The position numbers were made by a program, and so were the translations under genes. From a bacterium (lineage in GTDB: Bacteria > UBP6 > UBA1177): a stretch of 64,000 nt of DNA. Under the pieces are notes generated by a model. The model made no database searches. It saw only the letters and a list, made by a program, of their open reading frames with translations, and had not been told where the DNA came from. The stretch lies in assembly GCA_017963125.1 (NCBI GenBank), contig JAGCUA010000012.1, positions 1 to 64,000 of the forward strand, read 5' to 3'. Below, piece by piece: positions 44,348-54,451 of this stretch; position 1 is the stretch's first letter, and every line of letters starts with the position of its first letter.

Positions 44348-46090
44348 ATGAAAAAATTTTATCTTTTTTCGATCCTGGCACTTCTCATTCTTCTTTTTGT
44401 TTCATGCTCCGGCGATGAAGACGAAAATGAAGGCGGCGGTTCGGGCGGCGGTTCAGCATGCGAATCGACTTTCGACTGTCCGATAGGCTTTGTGTGCAAT
44501 ACAGAACAGCACGTCTGCGAATCCGAATCGGGTCACGGCGGCGGTTCGGGCGGCGACGGAGCAGATACTGGTGATTCAGGAAACGGTGGAAACGGAGGCG
44601 ACAACGGCGACACCGGCACTCCCGGCAAACAGGACGGAGATGACGATCCTATAACCGGGAACTGCACTCCCGGCAAAAAACAGACCTGCCCCTACCAGGG
44701 TGCTCCCGAAACGGAAAATGTAGGTCCGTGCAGAGCCGGAATAAGAACCTGCAAAGATGACGGAACCTGGGGTCACTGTGAAGGCGAAGTCCTTCCGGTA
44801 AACGAGATCGGCGACGAACTCTGCTCTGACGGAATAGACAACGACTGTGACGGTACCGCAGACAACGGAACAGACTTCGACGGCGACGGCTACGGTTCAT
44901 GCAAGGACTGCTGCGAAACAGCTACGGACTGCAAAGGATTTGATCCCGCAACAATATATCCTGGTGCTTATGAAATGTAGGGCGACGAAGTCGACAACAA
45001 CTGCAACGGCGAAATCGACGAGGAGACTTCATGCGACGGCGAAGATGAGGAACTCATGCTTGACGACTACCCCGGCAACGCGATAAAACTGGCTCATGCA
45101 ATGGGGATCTGCGGCGACCAGCTTGTTTCGGCAGAGATTTCACTTGCAGGTCCGGCAGCGACCGAATCGATCGCAGACGAGCAGTGCATAAGTATCAGCG
45201 GCGGCGGAAACAAAATTTCCAGACAAAGTCTTCCCCTGCCTTATTATACCAACGAATACAAAACTTTTGCCGCGCCTAATCAGTTCGGTTCAAATATTAC
45301 CCCGAAAGAAGGATCGAAAATAGCTGTCCTTTCAACCGGTCCATGGAATGCTCCGACACAAGAATTCAAATGTGCAAAACTCTCTTCCGGCGACATGAAA
45401 ACCGCAAGCAAAGTTCCTGAAGACTGGATGAACATGATGCCGGACTGCACTATTCCAAGATCACCGTCATGCGGCGGAACAGTTGTTGAAGACGGTCTCA
45501 CAGACCAGTGCGCAGGAAAGGAGATTCCTACTGTTCAGGATCCGGTAATGCTTACTCTCAAAATCAAAGCGCCGATGAACGCGCGTGCTTTCCAGTTCAA
45601 TCTTTTCTTCCTCTCGGCTGAATATCCGGGCACAGCCTGCTCCAGTTCGGCTTTCAACGACTTTTTCTTCGCGCTTCTTGATTCTGAACACAATACCAAG
45701 TATCCGGACGACGAATACCAGAATCCTTACGATAAAAACCTTGGAAAAGATGCAAAAGGCAACTTCGTAGGTGTCGATCTTGCTCCGGAAGGGCTTTTTA
45801 CTGTCTGCGACAAGAGCAACAGTTCAAACAACTACCGTGAGTTCTGTGAAGACGCAACTCTTCTTCAGGGAACAGGGTTTGACGGCATGAGCGCAGGCAG
45901 CGGCGGCACCGGCTGGCTCACGACACGCGGAAATGTCGTTCCCGGCGAGACAATAACCTTAAGACTTGCGATTTTCGAGCAGGGAACTGTCTGGACTTAC
46001 GGTCCTGACCACTCATACGATTCGACCGTTCTTCTCGACGGCTTCAAATGGCTTCCGAAACCTGCAAAAGCAGGAACCGGACAATACTGA
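44348..46090 (+). pseudogene. MopE-repeat/choice-of-anchor-L-like lipoprotein, interrupted by an amber codon (paralogue 1)
   Basis: Lipoprotein signal (lipobox F-V-S-C near residue 20), a Gly/Asp-rich linker, a Cys-rich module (C-T-P-G-K-K-Q-T-C ... VGPCRAGIRTCKDDGTWGHC), MopE-type DGIDNDCDG and DFDGDGYGSC repeats, then a C-terminal domain with choice-of-anchor-L features (FNDFFFALLDS, GGTGWLTTRGNV). A TAG at 44978-44980 interrupts the frame, but the same frame continues at once with GDEVDNNCNGEIDEE, so one base change would restore a 580-residue protein. The stop truncates the protein to a 210-residue N-terminal part. The other three paralogues are intact. GGAG precedes the ATG at 44348. Confidence 0.8.
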
Positions 46091-46183
46091 TCTCCTATTT
46101 CCTCTCCTAACATACAAACTTCTTGATTATTTTTCGTCTTAAAATACAATAATATGGTTTTGACTTCTGTGTTGGAGGATACA

Positions 46184-47740
46184 ATGAAACTTTTTAAGTT
46201 AATCTCAATGCTCGCTATTTTAGTATTTTGCCTTGTTTCATGCGGTGGCGATGACGACGAGGAAGGCGGATCTTCAGGTCAGGGCGAAGGTCAGAGTTGT
46301 GAATCGAGTTTTGACTGCCCCATAGGCTTTGTGTGCGATACAGAACAGCACGTCTGCAAATCCGAATCGGGTAACGGCGGCGGTTCCGGCGACGGAGCAG
46401 ATACCGGTGATTCAGGAAACGGCGGAAACGGAGGCGGAGAAGATAACGGCGACACCGATACTCCCGGAAAACAGGACGGAGATGACGATCCTATAACCGG
46501 AAACTGCACTCCCGGCAAAAAACAGACCTGCCCCTACCAGGGTGCTCCCGAAACTGAAAATGTAGGTCCGTGCAGAGCCGGAATAAGAACATGCAAAGAC
46601 GACGGAACCTGGGGTCACTGTGAAGGCGAAGTCCTTCCGGTAAACGAGATCGGTGATGAACTCTGCGCTGACGGCATAGACAACGACTGCAACGGAAAAA
46701 TTGATGACGGAACAGATTTCGACGGTGACGGCTACGGTTCATGCGAGGACTGCTGCGAAACGACCGATCAATGCCCTTTCCCGAAAGAAGCGTGGGACAA
46801 CAGCATTGCTTCTCACCTCTGTGAATACGGTGAAGAAGTGATTTACGGCTGCGATACAGATATAGCGGCAAATTCCACAGACCCTGTTGACTATGCAAAA
46901 GCGATCGGAATCTGCAAGATGACGACTGAAGATTCCAGCGACTGGGGACTTATCAGTGCGAAAATTTCCGCTCCGAACGGCAATGCCAGCGTTCATAGCG
47001 GCTCAAACGGACTTCTTCCAAAACTCGGAAACGTGATAACACCCAAGGCTGGCAGTTTAATGCTCGGACTCAGTTCAGGTAAAGTAACAGATCCTTTTAC
47101 AACAACAACCTTAGGTGGAAAAAGCGGAGCTCCGCAAGATTGGGTCAACGCAAACGGAGGAAAATTTCCGCAAGCTCCTGTATGCAACGGAAGTTCCGGA
47201 ACAAGCGGCGACGTAAATGACGCCGTCATGCTCGAAATGAGAATACGTGTTCCGAAAACAGCAAAATCGTTCAGTTTCAACCTTTACTTCCTGACAAAAG
47301 AATATTCAGAATACATCTGCTCGCCATTCAACGATTTTTTTATTGCACTTCTTGATTCTACCCACACCAGCAGCGATCCGACACTTCAGAATCCGGCAGA
47401 TAAGAACCTTGCAATGGATGCCAGCGGCAACCCTGTCGGCATAAATCTGGCTCCAAGCGGTCTTTTCACACAATGCAAGGTACAGAGCACTGTCACGAAC
47501 TTATACGGAACATTTGATGCTTCTTCATGCACAGGAACAGATGAACTTCAAGGCACGGGGTTTGAATCAAACGGCGGAACCGGCTGGCTCACGACACGCG
47601 GAAACGTCGTCGGCGGTGAAGTCATAACGCTGCGTCTCGCTATCTGGGATCTTGCCGACCACTCTTTTGATTCCCTTGTCCTCATCGACAACTTCAAATG
47701 GGATGTTGCGGAATACAAACCCGGAACCGGTCAGTACTAA
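46184..47740 (+). CDS. MopE-repeat/choice-of-anchor-L-like lipoprotein (paralogue 2)
   Basis: A 518-residue lipoprotein (lipobox L-V-S-C). Order: Glu/Asp/Gly linker, an EGF-sized Cys cluster SFDCPIGFVCDTEQHVC, a second Gly/Asp/Asn linker, the C-T-P-G module, MopE-like DGIDNDCNGKIDDGTDFDGDG (a predicted Ca2+-binding Asp pattern), then a C-terminal domain with DYAKAIGICKMTTED, YLFLTKEY-like YFLTKEYSEYICSPFNDFF and TGWLTTRGNVVGGE, ending in P-G-T-G-Q-Y. The choice-of-anchor-L assignment rests on the EEY...NDxF pattern. It is probably surface exposed. GTTGGAGG precedes the ATG at 46184. Confidence 0.85.
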   Translation: MKLFKLISMLAILVFCLVSCGGDDDEEGGSSGQGEGQSCESSFDCPIGFVCDTEQHVCKSESGNGGGSGDGADTGDSGNGGNGGGEDNGDTDTPGKQDGDDDPITGNCTPGKKQTCPYQGAPETENVGPCRAGIRTCKDDGTWGHCEGEVLPVNEIGDELCADGIDNDCNGKIDDGTDFDGDGYGSCEDCCETTDQCPFPKEAWDNSIASHLCEYGEEVIYGCDTDIAANSTDPVDYAKAIGICKMTTEDSSDWGLISAKISAPNGNASVHSGSNGLLPKLGNVITPKAGSLMLGLSSGKVTDPFTTTTLGGKSGAPQDWVNANGGKFPQAPVCNGSSGTSGDVNDAVMLEMRIRVPKTAKSFSFNLYFLTKEYSEYICSPFNDFFIALLDSTHTSSDPTLQNPADKNLAMDASGNPVGINLAPSGLFTQCKVQSTVTNLYGTFDASSCTGTDELQGTGFESNGGTGWLTTRGNVVGGEVITLRLAIWDLADHSFDSLVLIDNFKWDVAEYKPGTGQY

Positions 47741-47829
47741 ACATTCTCTTTTTTCATTTTTCCTGACACCTTTCTTGCTTCTTTCCTAACGAAAACTACA
47801 ATAAGTCTGTTTTTATGCTGGAGGAGATT

Positions 47830-49386
47830 ATGAAGTTACAGAAACTTGCCTTGATTTTTTTGATTTTTACGCTCTCTCTTGTTTCCTGCGGTTCTGACGA
47901 AGAAGACGACGGAGACACTTCTTCCGGCGTCGGACAAAGCTGTCAATCAACTTTTGACTGCCGTGTAGGTCTTACCTGCGATCCCGAAAAGAAAATTTGT
48001 GTTGAAAGTCCTGACGAAGAAAATGAAAAAAACGACAGTGATTCTGGTTCATCTGAAACAAGCGATTCAGAACATTCCGACGATGATGTCTCAGACACAG
48101 GAAATCCGGAAGCCCCTGATGACAACGATCCGATAACGGGTGACTGCACTTCAGGCGAAACACAGAAATGTACATATCAGGGTGCTCCGGAAACAGAAGA
48201 TGTCGGCCCTTGCAGAGCCGGAATAAGGACTTGTAAAGATGACGGGAGCTGGGGAAAATGCGAGGGAGAAGTCCTTCCGGTAAACGAGACCGGAAACGAA
48301 CTCTGCGCTGACGGAATAGACAACGACTGCAACGGAAAAATTGACGACGGAACCGATTTCGACGGCGACGGAAACGGCTCATGCTCCGACTGCTGCGAAA
48401 CAACGGAAGTATGTCCTTTCCCGAAAGAAGCCTGGGATAAAAGCAATCCGGCTCACCTCTGCGAATATGAAGAAATCAGCTATGACTGCGACTCGGAGAT
48501 CCAGCAGGATTCAACCGATCCATACGATTATGCAAAAGCTATCGGCATCTGCAATACAACGACCGAAGATTCTGACAAATGGGGACTTATAAGTGCAGAA
48601 ATATCAACTCCTACAGGTCTTTCGACAGATGTTCACAAAGGAAGCAACGGCCTGCTTTCAAAACTCGGCGATCTCATAAAACCTCGCGAAGGCGGACTCA
48701 TGCTCGGTTTGAGTTCCGGCAAAGTCACCGATCCTTTCACAGGATACACATCTCTGGACAATTATTCCGGCGCTCCGGCGGACTGGCTTGAAGCAAATGA
48801 TGAAAAATTTCCGGCGGCTCCGGTATGCGAAGAAGGTCATTCGGGGACCCAGGGCGGTGTCCGCAATGCAGTTATGCTTACAATGAAGATAAAAGCTCCT
48901 AAATCTGCAAGATCGTTCCGTTTCAACATCTATTTTCTGACAGAAGAATACCCGAAGTGGATATGCTCGCAGTACAACGACTTTTTTATAGCCCTTCTTG
49001 ATTCAGAATACACAAGCAGCGATCCTACTCTTCAAAATCCGGCTGATAAAAATCTCGCAATGGACGCGAGCGGCAACCCTGTCGGAATAAATTTAGCTCC
49101 GGCCGGACTTTTCACTCAGTGCAAAAACTATAACGGAAACAATGCTCAGAACTACCATGTCGAAGTGACATCTTGCATAGGAACGGATGAACTTAAGGGA
49201 ACAGGCTTCGAATCAAACGGCGGTACCGGCTGGCTCACTACCCGAGGAAACATAGTCGGAGGTGAGATAATAACTTTGAGACTTGCCATCTGGGATCTGA
49301 ACGATGCGCAGTACGATTCGCTCGTACTTATCGACAACTTCAAATGGGATGTCGCAGAATACAAGCCCGGAACCGGACAATATTAA
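47830..49386 (+). CDS. MopE-repeat/choice-of-anchor-L-like lipoprotein (paralogue 3)
   Basis: A 518-residue paralogue with lipobox L-V-S-C, Cys cluster TFDCRVGLTCDPEKKIC, a Glu/Asp/Ser linker in place of the Gly-rich one, the same C-T-x-G and MopE modules (DGIDNDCNGKIDDGTDFDGDGN) and the same C-terminal domain with NDFFIALLDS and a terminal P-G-T-G-Q-Y. Linkers diverge much more than domains, as expected for surface spacers. The start is the ATG at 47830 after GGAGGAG; the upstream in-frame codon at 47815 is rejected. Confidence 0.85.
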   Translation: MKLQKLALIFLIFTLSLVSCGSDEEDDGDTSSGVGQSCQSTFDCRVGLTCDPEKKICVESPDEENEKNDSDSGSSETSDSEHSDDDVSDTGNPEAPDDNDPITGDCTSGETQKCTYQGAPETEDVGPCRAGIRTCKDDGSWGKCEGEVLPVNETGNELCADGIDNDCNGKIDDGTDFDGDGNGSCSDCCETTEVCPFPKEAWDKSNPAHLCEYEEISYDCDSEIQQDSTDPYDYAKAIGICNTTTEDSDKWGLISAEISTPTGLSTDVHKGSNGLLSKLGDLIKPREGGLMLGLSSGKVTDPFTGYTSLDNYSGAPADWLEANDEKFPAAPVCEEGHSGTQGGVRNAVMLTMKIKAPKSARSFRFNIYFLTEEYPKWICSQYNDFFIALLDSEYTSSDPTLQNPADKNLAMDASGNPVGINLAPAGLFTQCKNYNGNNAQNYHVEVTSCIGTDELKGTGFESNGGTGWLTTRGNIVGGEIITLRLAIWDLNDAQYDSLVLIDNFKWDVAEYKPGTGQY

Positions 49387-49492
49387 ACATGTTCTTTCCA
49401 TTTCCTTGATTCTTAACTGTACATAAATATAATTACCGGGTTCATCGAATTGCGAGAAACTCCGATTTCGAATCGTTTTTATGGAGGAATAA

Positions 49493-51034
49493 ATGAAATT
49501 TCTGCGTATTTTTTCCATTTTGCTACTTTTTGCACTTGTTATGCCTATTTCCTGTGTCAGTGATGACGATGAGGGGAACAATGAAAATCAAAATTCTTCA
49601 GATGACAGCATGAACGGAGACAACAACGGTAACTCCGCTGACAACGGCGGCAACTCCGGTGACAACGGCGGCAACTCCGGTGACAACAGCGGAAACTCAG
49701 GCGACAACAGCGGAAACTCAGGCGACAACAGCGGAAACTCAGGCGACAACAGCGGAAACTCAGGTGACAACAACGGGAATTCCGGTGACAACAACGGGAA
49801 TTGTACTCCCGGCGAGATCCAGAAATGTCCTTACCACGCTTATCCTGAAACCGAAGGTGTCGGTCCGTGCAAAGCCGGAACAAAAACATGTAAAGCCGAC
49901 GGCACCTGGGGAGTTTGCGAAGGAGAAGTCACTCCTGTCAACGAGATCGGCAACAAGTTATGCGCAGACGGAATAGACAACGACTGCAACGGCACTGTCG
50001 ACGACGGGACCGATATCGACGGCGACGGTCACGGCGCATGCTCTGACTGCTGCGAACTCTCTTCCGACTGTCCTCAGCCGGCATTGGCGTGGGATGAAAA
50101 AAACGACGTATGCGAATACGGAAATCCTGGTGACCACAAATGCGATTCGGATCTTTCGCCATCGACTCACGATCCTGCAGACTATGCAAAAGCTATCGGC
50201 ATCTGCAAAACAACGACCGAAGATTCCGACGAATGGGGTCTGATAAGTGCGCGCATCGTCGCTCCCGACGGCAAAAACCCATCCGGATCGATCGATAAGA
50301 TCCATGACGGCAGCCACGGACTGCTTACAGGTCTCGGCAACGTCATATCTGCGAAAGGACACTACCTTCTCGCTCTGACCACAGGACAAGTCGCAGATCC
50401 CTTCTCCAGTGAAAACAGCTACAATGGCGGCACATCAAGCTATCCGCCTGAAGACTGGTTCGATTTTCACAACAACCAGTATCCTTCAGCTCCGGCCTGC
50501 ACTGGAAATGAAGGAGAAGAGACTGAAATGTGGGATGCTGTCATGTTTGAAATGAAGATAAAAGTTCCGCTCGATTCAAAATCATTCAGTTTTAAGATCT
50601 ACTTCCTGACGAAGGAATATCCTACATGGATATGCTCCAAATTCAACGACTTTTTCGTTGCCCTTCTCGATTCCAAATACACGAGCACGGATCCGACCCT
50701 GAAAAATCCGGAAGACAAGAACCTCGCTCTTGACGCTTCAGGAAATCCGGTAGGAGTAAACCTCGCTCCGGCAGGGCTTTTCTCGCAGTGCGTTAACCAG
50801 TCCAACTACAATGTTACATCCTGCCAGGGGACCGAAGAACTTCAGGGAACAGGCTTTGAAAATAACGGCGGAACCGGCTGGCTCACAGTAAGAGGCAATG
50901 TTGTCGGCGGAGAGATCATCACTTTGAGAATGGCTATCTGGGACCTCGACGACTCCAACTGGGATTCAATAACACTGATCGATGATTTCAAATGGGATAC
51001 CAACGAACACACTCCGGGAATCGACCCTAAATAA
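49493..51034 (+). CDS. MopE-repeat/choice-of-anchor-L-like lipoprotein with heptapeptide-repeat linker (paralogue 4)
   Basis: A 513-residue paralogue with lipobox P-I-S-C. The linker after the lipidated Cys consists of eight copies of G-N-S-G-D-N-(S/G/N). The early Cys cluster of paralogues 2 and 3 is missing. The C-T-P-G, MopE (DGIDNDCNGTVDDGTDIDGDG) and C-terminal domains follow in order; the end is P-G-I-D-P-K instead of P-G-T-G-Q-Y. It is the most divergent member. TGGAGG precedes the ATG. Confidence 0.85.
   Translation: MKFLRIFSILLLFALVMPISCVSDDDEGNNENQNSSDDSMNGDNNGNSADNGGNSGDNGGNSGDNSGNSGDNSGNSGDNSGNSGDNSGNSGDNNGNSGDNNGNCTPGEIQKCPYHAYPETEGVGPCKAGTKTCKADGTWGVCEGEVTPVNEIGNKLCADGIDNDCNGTVDDGTDIDGDGHGACSDCCELSSDCPQPALAWDEKNDVCEYGNPGDHKCDSDLSPSTHDPADYAKAIGICKTTTEDSDEWGLISARIVAPDGKNPSGSIDKIHDGSHGLLTGLGNVISAKGHYLLALTTGQVADPFSSENSYNGGTSSYPPEDWFDFHNNQYPSAPACTGNEGEETEMWDAVMFEMKIKVPLDSKSFSFKIYFLTKEYPTWICSKFNDFFVALLDSKYTSTDPTLKNPEDKNLALDASGNPVGVNLAPAGLFSQCVNQSNYNVTSCQGTEELQGTGFENNGGTGWLTVRGNVVGGEIITLRMAIWDLDDSNWDSITLIDDFKWDTNEHTPGIDPK
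49628..49795 (+). repeat. 21-bp tandem repeat (8 units) encoding the GNSGDNx linker
   Basis: Eight in-frame 21-bp units inside paralogue 4. Units 3-6 are nearly identical at DNA level, so copy number may vary by slippage. Confidence 0.9.
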
Positions 51035-51146
51035 AAAAATTATCAATAAAAACTTGCGTTTTTCATAAAAAACATTAAATTTCTCCACGTTTTAGTTTTT
51101 TTGTGTGTATTACTTTTTGTGTTATTCAATTTTTTTGGAGGATCCC

Positions 51147-51386
51147 ATGAAAGAATTTGTTGAATTCATTACGAAAAAGCTCGTTGACGTTCCCGAAGCA
51201 GTCGAAGTCAGCTATCTCGAGGGAAAAAATACAGCTATAATCGAGCTCAGAGTAGCTCCGGAAGATGTCGGTAAAGTTATCGGCAAAAGCGGTAGAACAG
51301 CAAACGCTCTCCGCACTCTCATCAGCGCAGTCGCAAGCCGTCAGAACCAGAAAGTCGTTTTGGAAATCATCGAAGAGAACAAATAA
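51147..51386 (+). CDS. khpA: KH-domain RNA-binding protein KhpA
   Basis: A 79-residue single KH domain with the GxxG loop in GKVIGKSGRTA and the C-terminal VASRQNQKVVLEII strand, matching KhpA (YlqC). KhpA binds RNA in the cytosol and often partners with KhpB. The start is the ATG at 51147, 5 nt after TTGGAGG; the longer frame from 51105 is rejected. Its stop overlaps the next start by one base (TAATG). Confidence 0.92.
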   Translation: MKEFVEFITKKLVDVPEAVEVSYLEGKNTAIIELRVAPEDVGKVIGKSGRTANALRTLISAVASRQNQKVVLEIIEENK

Positions 51387-53050
51387 TGTCTCCCAAAAGA
51401 AAAGTGCGCGCCTCGGAACTTGCTGCGGACAGAAACAGCACTTCCCACTGGCGTTATCTGTTTCTCCTTATCGCCGTAGGCGGATTCTTCCTTTATTTTA
51501 TGATAAAATGGTCGAGCGATAAAGAATACGACCGTTTCGCCGCGGCAAAACAGTATTCCGAATATTACAAGGATTTTTTCGTGGAACAGCCGCTTACCTA
51601 CACGGTTTTTGAAGAAAGCAAACTTGTGATACGGGCAACGAATCTCGGTTCGGACTTCTGGAATAAGGATTTTTATGCGATGATCAGACAGTCGGAAAAC
51701 GAAGTCAACGAAATGCTGAATGTCGCAAAACTCATAAACGAGACTCATTCGGAAACAGGCGAAACTTTGAAGGAAGAACAAAACCTTTCGTCGTTTCCTG
51801 CTCTTTACGGGCTTATAGAAACCGGCAAAAAAATGTCGGAAATTTCCTATTACAACATCGCATCTGGCGAAATTTCGGAATTCTGGGAGAGACAGTATCG
51901 AAATTACAAAAAGAAATCAACAGCTTATGCAAAAGCTGAAGTCGTTCTCAACTATCTTTTCGACAATCCGATGCTCTCTCCAACCGAGATCCAGAACAGG
52001 AAAAAACTTCTCGACACTCTGACGAAAGAGAAAACCGATTCAGCTTATTCAGTTGACGAGATAGCAAATCAGATCTACAAACTGGCTGACAAAACTTTCG
52101 CAAAAATGCTGAAAGAGGCCCTCTCGAAACCTTCTTCGATCTCAGAAAACGAGAAAAAGGCGCTTCTGCTCAACATTTTAGCTCACGTCAAAATCCATTC
52201 GACGATCGACGAAGCTCCGAAATTCGAGAATGCGAAAGCGTTTGTTCCCTATGCAGATCCGAACAAAATCGCCCTGGACAGCGAGAAAAAAAGTGTAAAG
52301 ATCCTGAGCCCTAACATCAGTATCGACGTAAACTTCTTCAGAGAAGCGCTTTTTATGAAACAGCTTCATGAAAAGTTGCCGAAAGTGAAATTCAACTATC
52401 TCATCTATCTCGGCGACCGCCACGGAATGTGGAAACTTCCGAAAGAATACGTTCGCTGGTCTGTTTCGATCGATGATCCTTTCTCAGTCACAGACAAGAT
52501 ACGCGGCGCGATTAAGCTCATGCCGGAAGAAGGTTACTTCGTCATCACGCGGCGCAACGAGAACGTGATAATGGTCAGAATGGATGAATTGAGCAGTAAA
52601 ATCAAGAAAGATCTTGATTCGATCCCGGAATATGATGCGAAAAACGCTTATCTCGTCCAGCTCAAAAAGGATTATCCCGACAAAACCTACTTCTTTGATC
52701 CGATCAAGAAGACGATGTTCCGCAAATACGATACTCCTGTCGACTGGCGGACTGCCGAACAGGTCGAGAACAACCTTGCAGCTTTTGTCATTGACGAGGA
52801 AGATCCGGTCAGGGCAAGAATGCTCTCCTACTCTCTTTTCATTTCGGATGACGCACGGATCGCAGACCACGAAAAAGGGTTTGCGGATACGATTTTCGCA
52901 GTCCTCAAAAACGATTCGACCGTCTTCGTTCCGGAAAAGCAAAAAGAACTGTTCATGACTCCCGAAGACGTGAAAGAGGCTAAAATCAAAGCCGACTACA
53001 AGGCACGCGGCCTCAATCCAGACGGAACGGTCCCCACCAAAAAGAAATGA
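51386..53050 (+). CDS. Membrane-anchored protein, possibly a degenerate ApbE-fold protein
   Basis: A 554-residue protein with a basic cytosolic N-terminus, one membrane helix (about residues 24-42) and a large domain outside the cytosol. The order of motifs loosely recalls ApbE flavin transferases: SENEVNEMLNVAK; ALYGLIETGKKMSEISYYNIASGEISEFW; ISIDVNFFREALFMKQL; NYLIYLGDRHG; and VRWSVSIDDPF. The flavin- and Mg-binding residues do not appear conserved. The assignment is therefore tentative. It is translationally coupled to khpA upstream and overlaps rarA by 4 nt. Confidence 0.6.
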   Translation: MSPKRKVRASELAADRNSTSHWRYLFLLIAVGGFFLYFMIKWSSDKEYDRFAAAKQYSEYYKDFFVEQPLTYTVFEESKLVIRATNLGSDFWNKDFYAMIRQSENEVNEMLNVAKLINETHSETGETLKEEQNLSSFPALYGLIETGKKMSEISYYNIASGEISEFWERQYRNYKKKSTAYAKAEVVLNYLFDNPMLSPTEIQNRKKLLDTLTKEKTDSAYSVDEIANQIYKLADKTFAKMLKEALSKPSSISENEKKALLLNILAHVKIHSTIDEAPKFENAKAFVPYADPNKIALDSEKKSVKILSPNISIDVNFFREALFMKQLHEKLPKVKFNYLIYLGDRHGMWKLPKEYVRWSVSIDDPFSVTDKIRGAIKLMPEEGYFVITRRNENVIMVRMDELSSKIKKDLDSIPEYDAKNAYLVQLKKDYPDKTYFFDPIKKTMFRKYDTPVDWRTAEQVENNLAAFVIDEEDPVRARMLSYSLFISDDARIADHEKGFADTIFAVLKNDSTVFVPEKQKELFMTPEDVKEAKIKADYKARGLNPDGTVPTKKK

Positions 53051-54276
53051 ACGATTCAGCTTACATTCCTCTGTATTCGGTGCTCCGGCCCGAAACTTTC
53101 GATGAAGTCGTAGGTCAGCAGAATGTAATCAAGTTATTGAAATCATTCCTCAAATCAGGTTTTCTGCCGTCAATGGTCTTCTACGGTCCTCCCGGAACGG
53201 GAAAAACAACGGTAGCACGTATCGCAGCCGGGCTTTACGGCGCGAAACTCTATAAATTTTCAGCAGTTACAGACAGTTCGGCCGACATAAAGAAGATACT
53301 TTACAAAGACCGGGAATCGGTCTTCGTTGACAAGCAGATCGTCTTTATAGACGAGATCCACCGCTTCAACAAGGCGCAGCAGGACATTTTCCTGCCGATG
53401 ATCGAAAACGAAGGTGTTATCTTTATCGGCGCAACTACCGAAAATCCGTCGTTTTACGTCAACAACGCCCTTCTCTCGCGTGCCAGAAGCGTCCGTTTTT
53501 CGAAGATCTCAGTTTCGGACATCGTCAAAGTGCTGCACCGCGCGGTCGATTACCTCAAAGCGGAAATCGATGAAGAACTCCTTGAAATAATTGCGAAAGA
53601 GGCATCAGGCGACGTGAGGATCGCAGTTTCCATCATGGAAAGCGCGTTCCACCTGAGCGGAGGCGGCAAAATCACGCGGGAAAACGTGATGGAACTTGTC
53701 GAAAACCCGAACCAGTACGATAAAACGGGCGATTTCCACTACCGCACGATCTCGGCTTTCATCAAAAGTATGAGAGGAAGCGATCCCGATGCAGCGCTCT
53801 ACTACCTCGTAAAAATGATCGAATCGGGCGACAACCCGCTGTTTTTGCTTCGCAGAATGATAATTTTCGCTTCCGAAGACGTCGGAAACGCCGATCCGAG
53901 GGCGCTTGAGCTTGCAGTCGCGGCACTTCACGCCTTTCAGGCGGTGGGATACCCCGAAGGAAAGATAATTTTAGCGCACATCGTAAACTACCTCGCAACC
54001 GCTCCCAAAAGCAATGCAAGCTATCTGGGACTTCACGCCGCGGAAGATTATTTCAAGGAAAATCCGACACTTGAGATCCCGAACCACCTTATCAACGACT
54101 CCTCTTTCGCTCCCGGCGAAGAAAAAGGGAACTACAAATATCCGCACGACTACGAAAACCACTGGGTCGACCAGCGCTATTTCCCCGGGGACGTCGAGCC
54201 GCCGCAATTCTACAGGATGAAAAACATCGGTTACGAGGCGAAAATCAAAGAATATTGGGAAAAAATCAAAAAATAA
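53047..54276 (+). CDS. rarA: Replication-associated recombination protein A (RarA/MgsA)
   Basis: AAA+ ATPase of the clamp-loader clade acting at stalled replication forks. It has Walker [10 protein letters not shown], Walker [16 protein letters not shown], sensor 1 [10 protein letters not shown], and the Arg-containing NALLSRARS. The C-terminal MgsA domain contains [20 protein letters not shown] and [10 protein letters not shown]. At 409 residues it is full length. The ATG overlaps the preceding stop (ATGA). Confidence 0.96.
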   Translation: MNDSAYIPLYSVLRPETFDEVVGQQNVIKLLKSFLKSGFLPSMVFYGPPGTGKTTVARIAAGLYGAKLYKFSAVTDSSADIKKILYKDRESVFVDKQIVFIDEIHRFNKAQQDIFLPMIENEGVIFIGATTENPSFYVNNALLSRARSVRFSKISVSDIVKVLHRAVDYLKAEIDEELLEIIAKEASGDVRIAVSIMESAFHLSGGGKITRENVMELVENPNQYDKTGDFHYRTISAFIKSMRGSDPDAALYYLVKMIESGDNPLFLLRRMIIFASEDVGNADPRALELAVAALHAFQAVGYPEGKIILAHIVNYLATAPKSNASYLGLHAAEDYFKENPTLEIPNHLINDSSFAPGEEKGNYKYPHDYENHWVDQRYFPGDVEPPQFYRMKNIGYEAKIKEYWEKIKK

Positions 54277-54280
54277 TTCT

Positions 54281-54308
54281 TTGCCATTTTTCCGTTTTTC
54301 CCTATAAT
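54281..54308 (+). promoter_or_regulatory. Predicted promoter of the first DUF1566 lipoprotein
   Basis: TTGCCA (54281-54286), 16-bp spacer, TATAAT (54303-54308), then TTGCCG and T-run. Nearly identical over about 45 bp to the promoter at 57279. The 54309-54451 leader holds CAGCA repeats (about 54345-54365) and no gene. Confidence 0.65.
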
Positions 54309-54451
54309 TTGCCGTTTTTTGTGAATTTCTTTTGAAAACACAATGACGCAGCACAGCACAGCACAATTAAAAAAGCGTAGCCCCGTTTCATTCAAGTCAA
54401 GTATTTTTTTCAATATTTTTACACTTTATCAACTTTTTTTGAGGTGACACA

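Noticed and set aside
44978..44980. TAG reassigned to an amino acid in this organism
   Set aside because: TAG ends several well-conserved genes in this window, so a genome-wide reassignment is not supported.
49628..49795. Possible CRISPR array
   Set aside because: The 21-bp units are contiguous, in frame and code for a Gly/Asn/Ser/Asp linker; there are no spacers.
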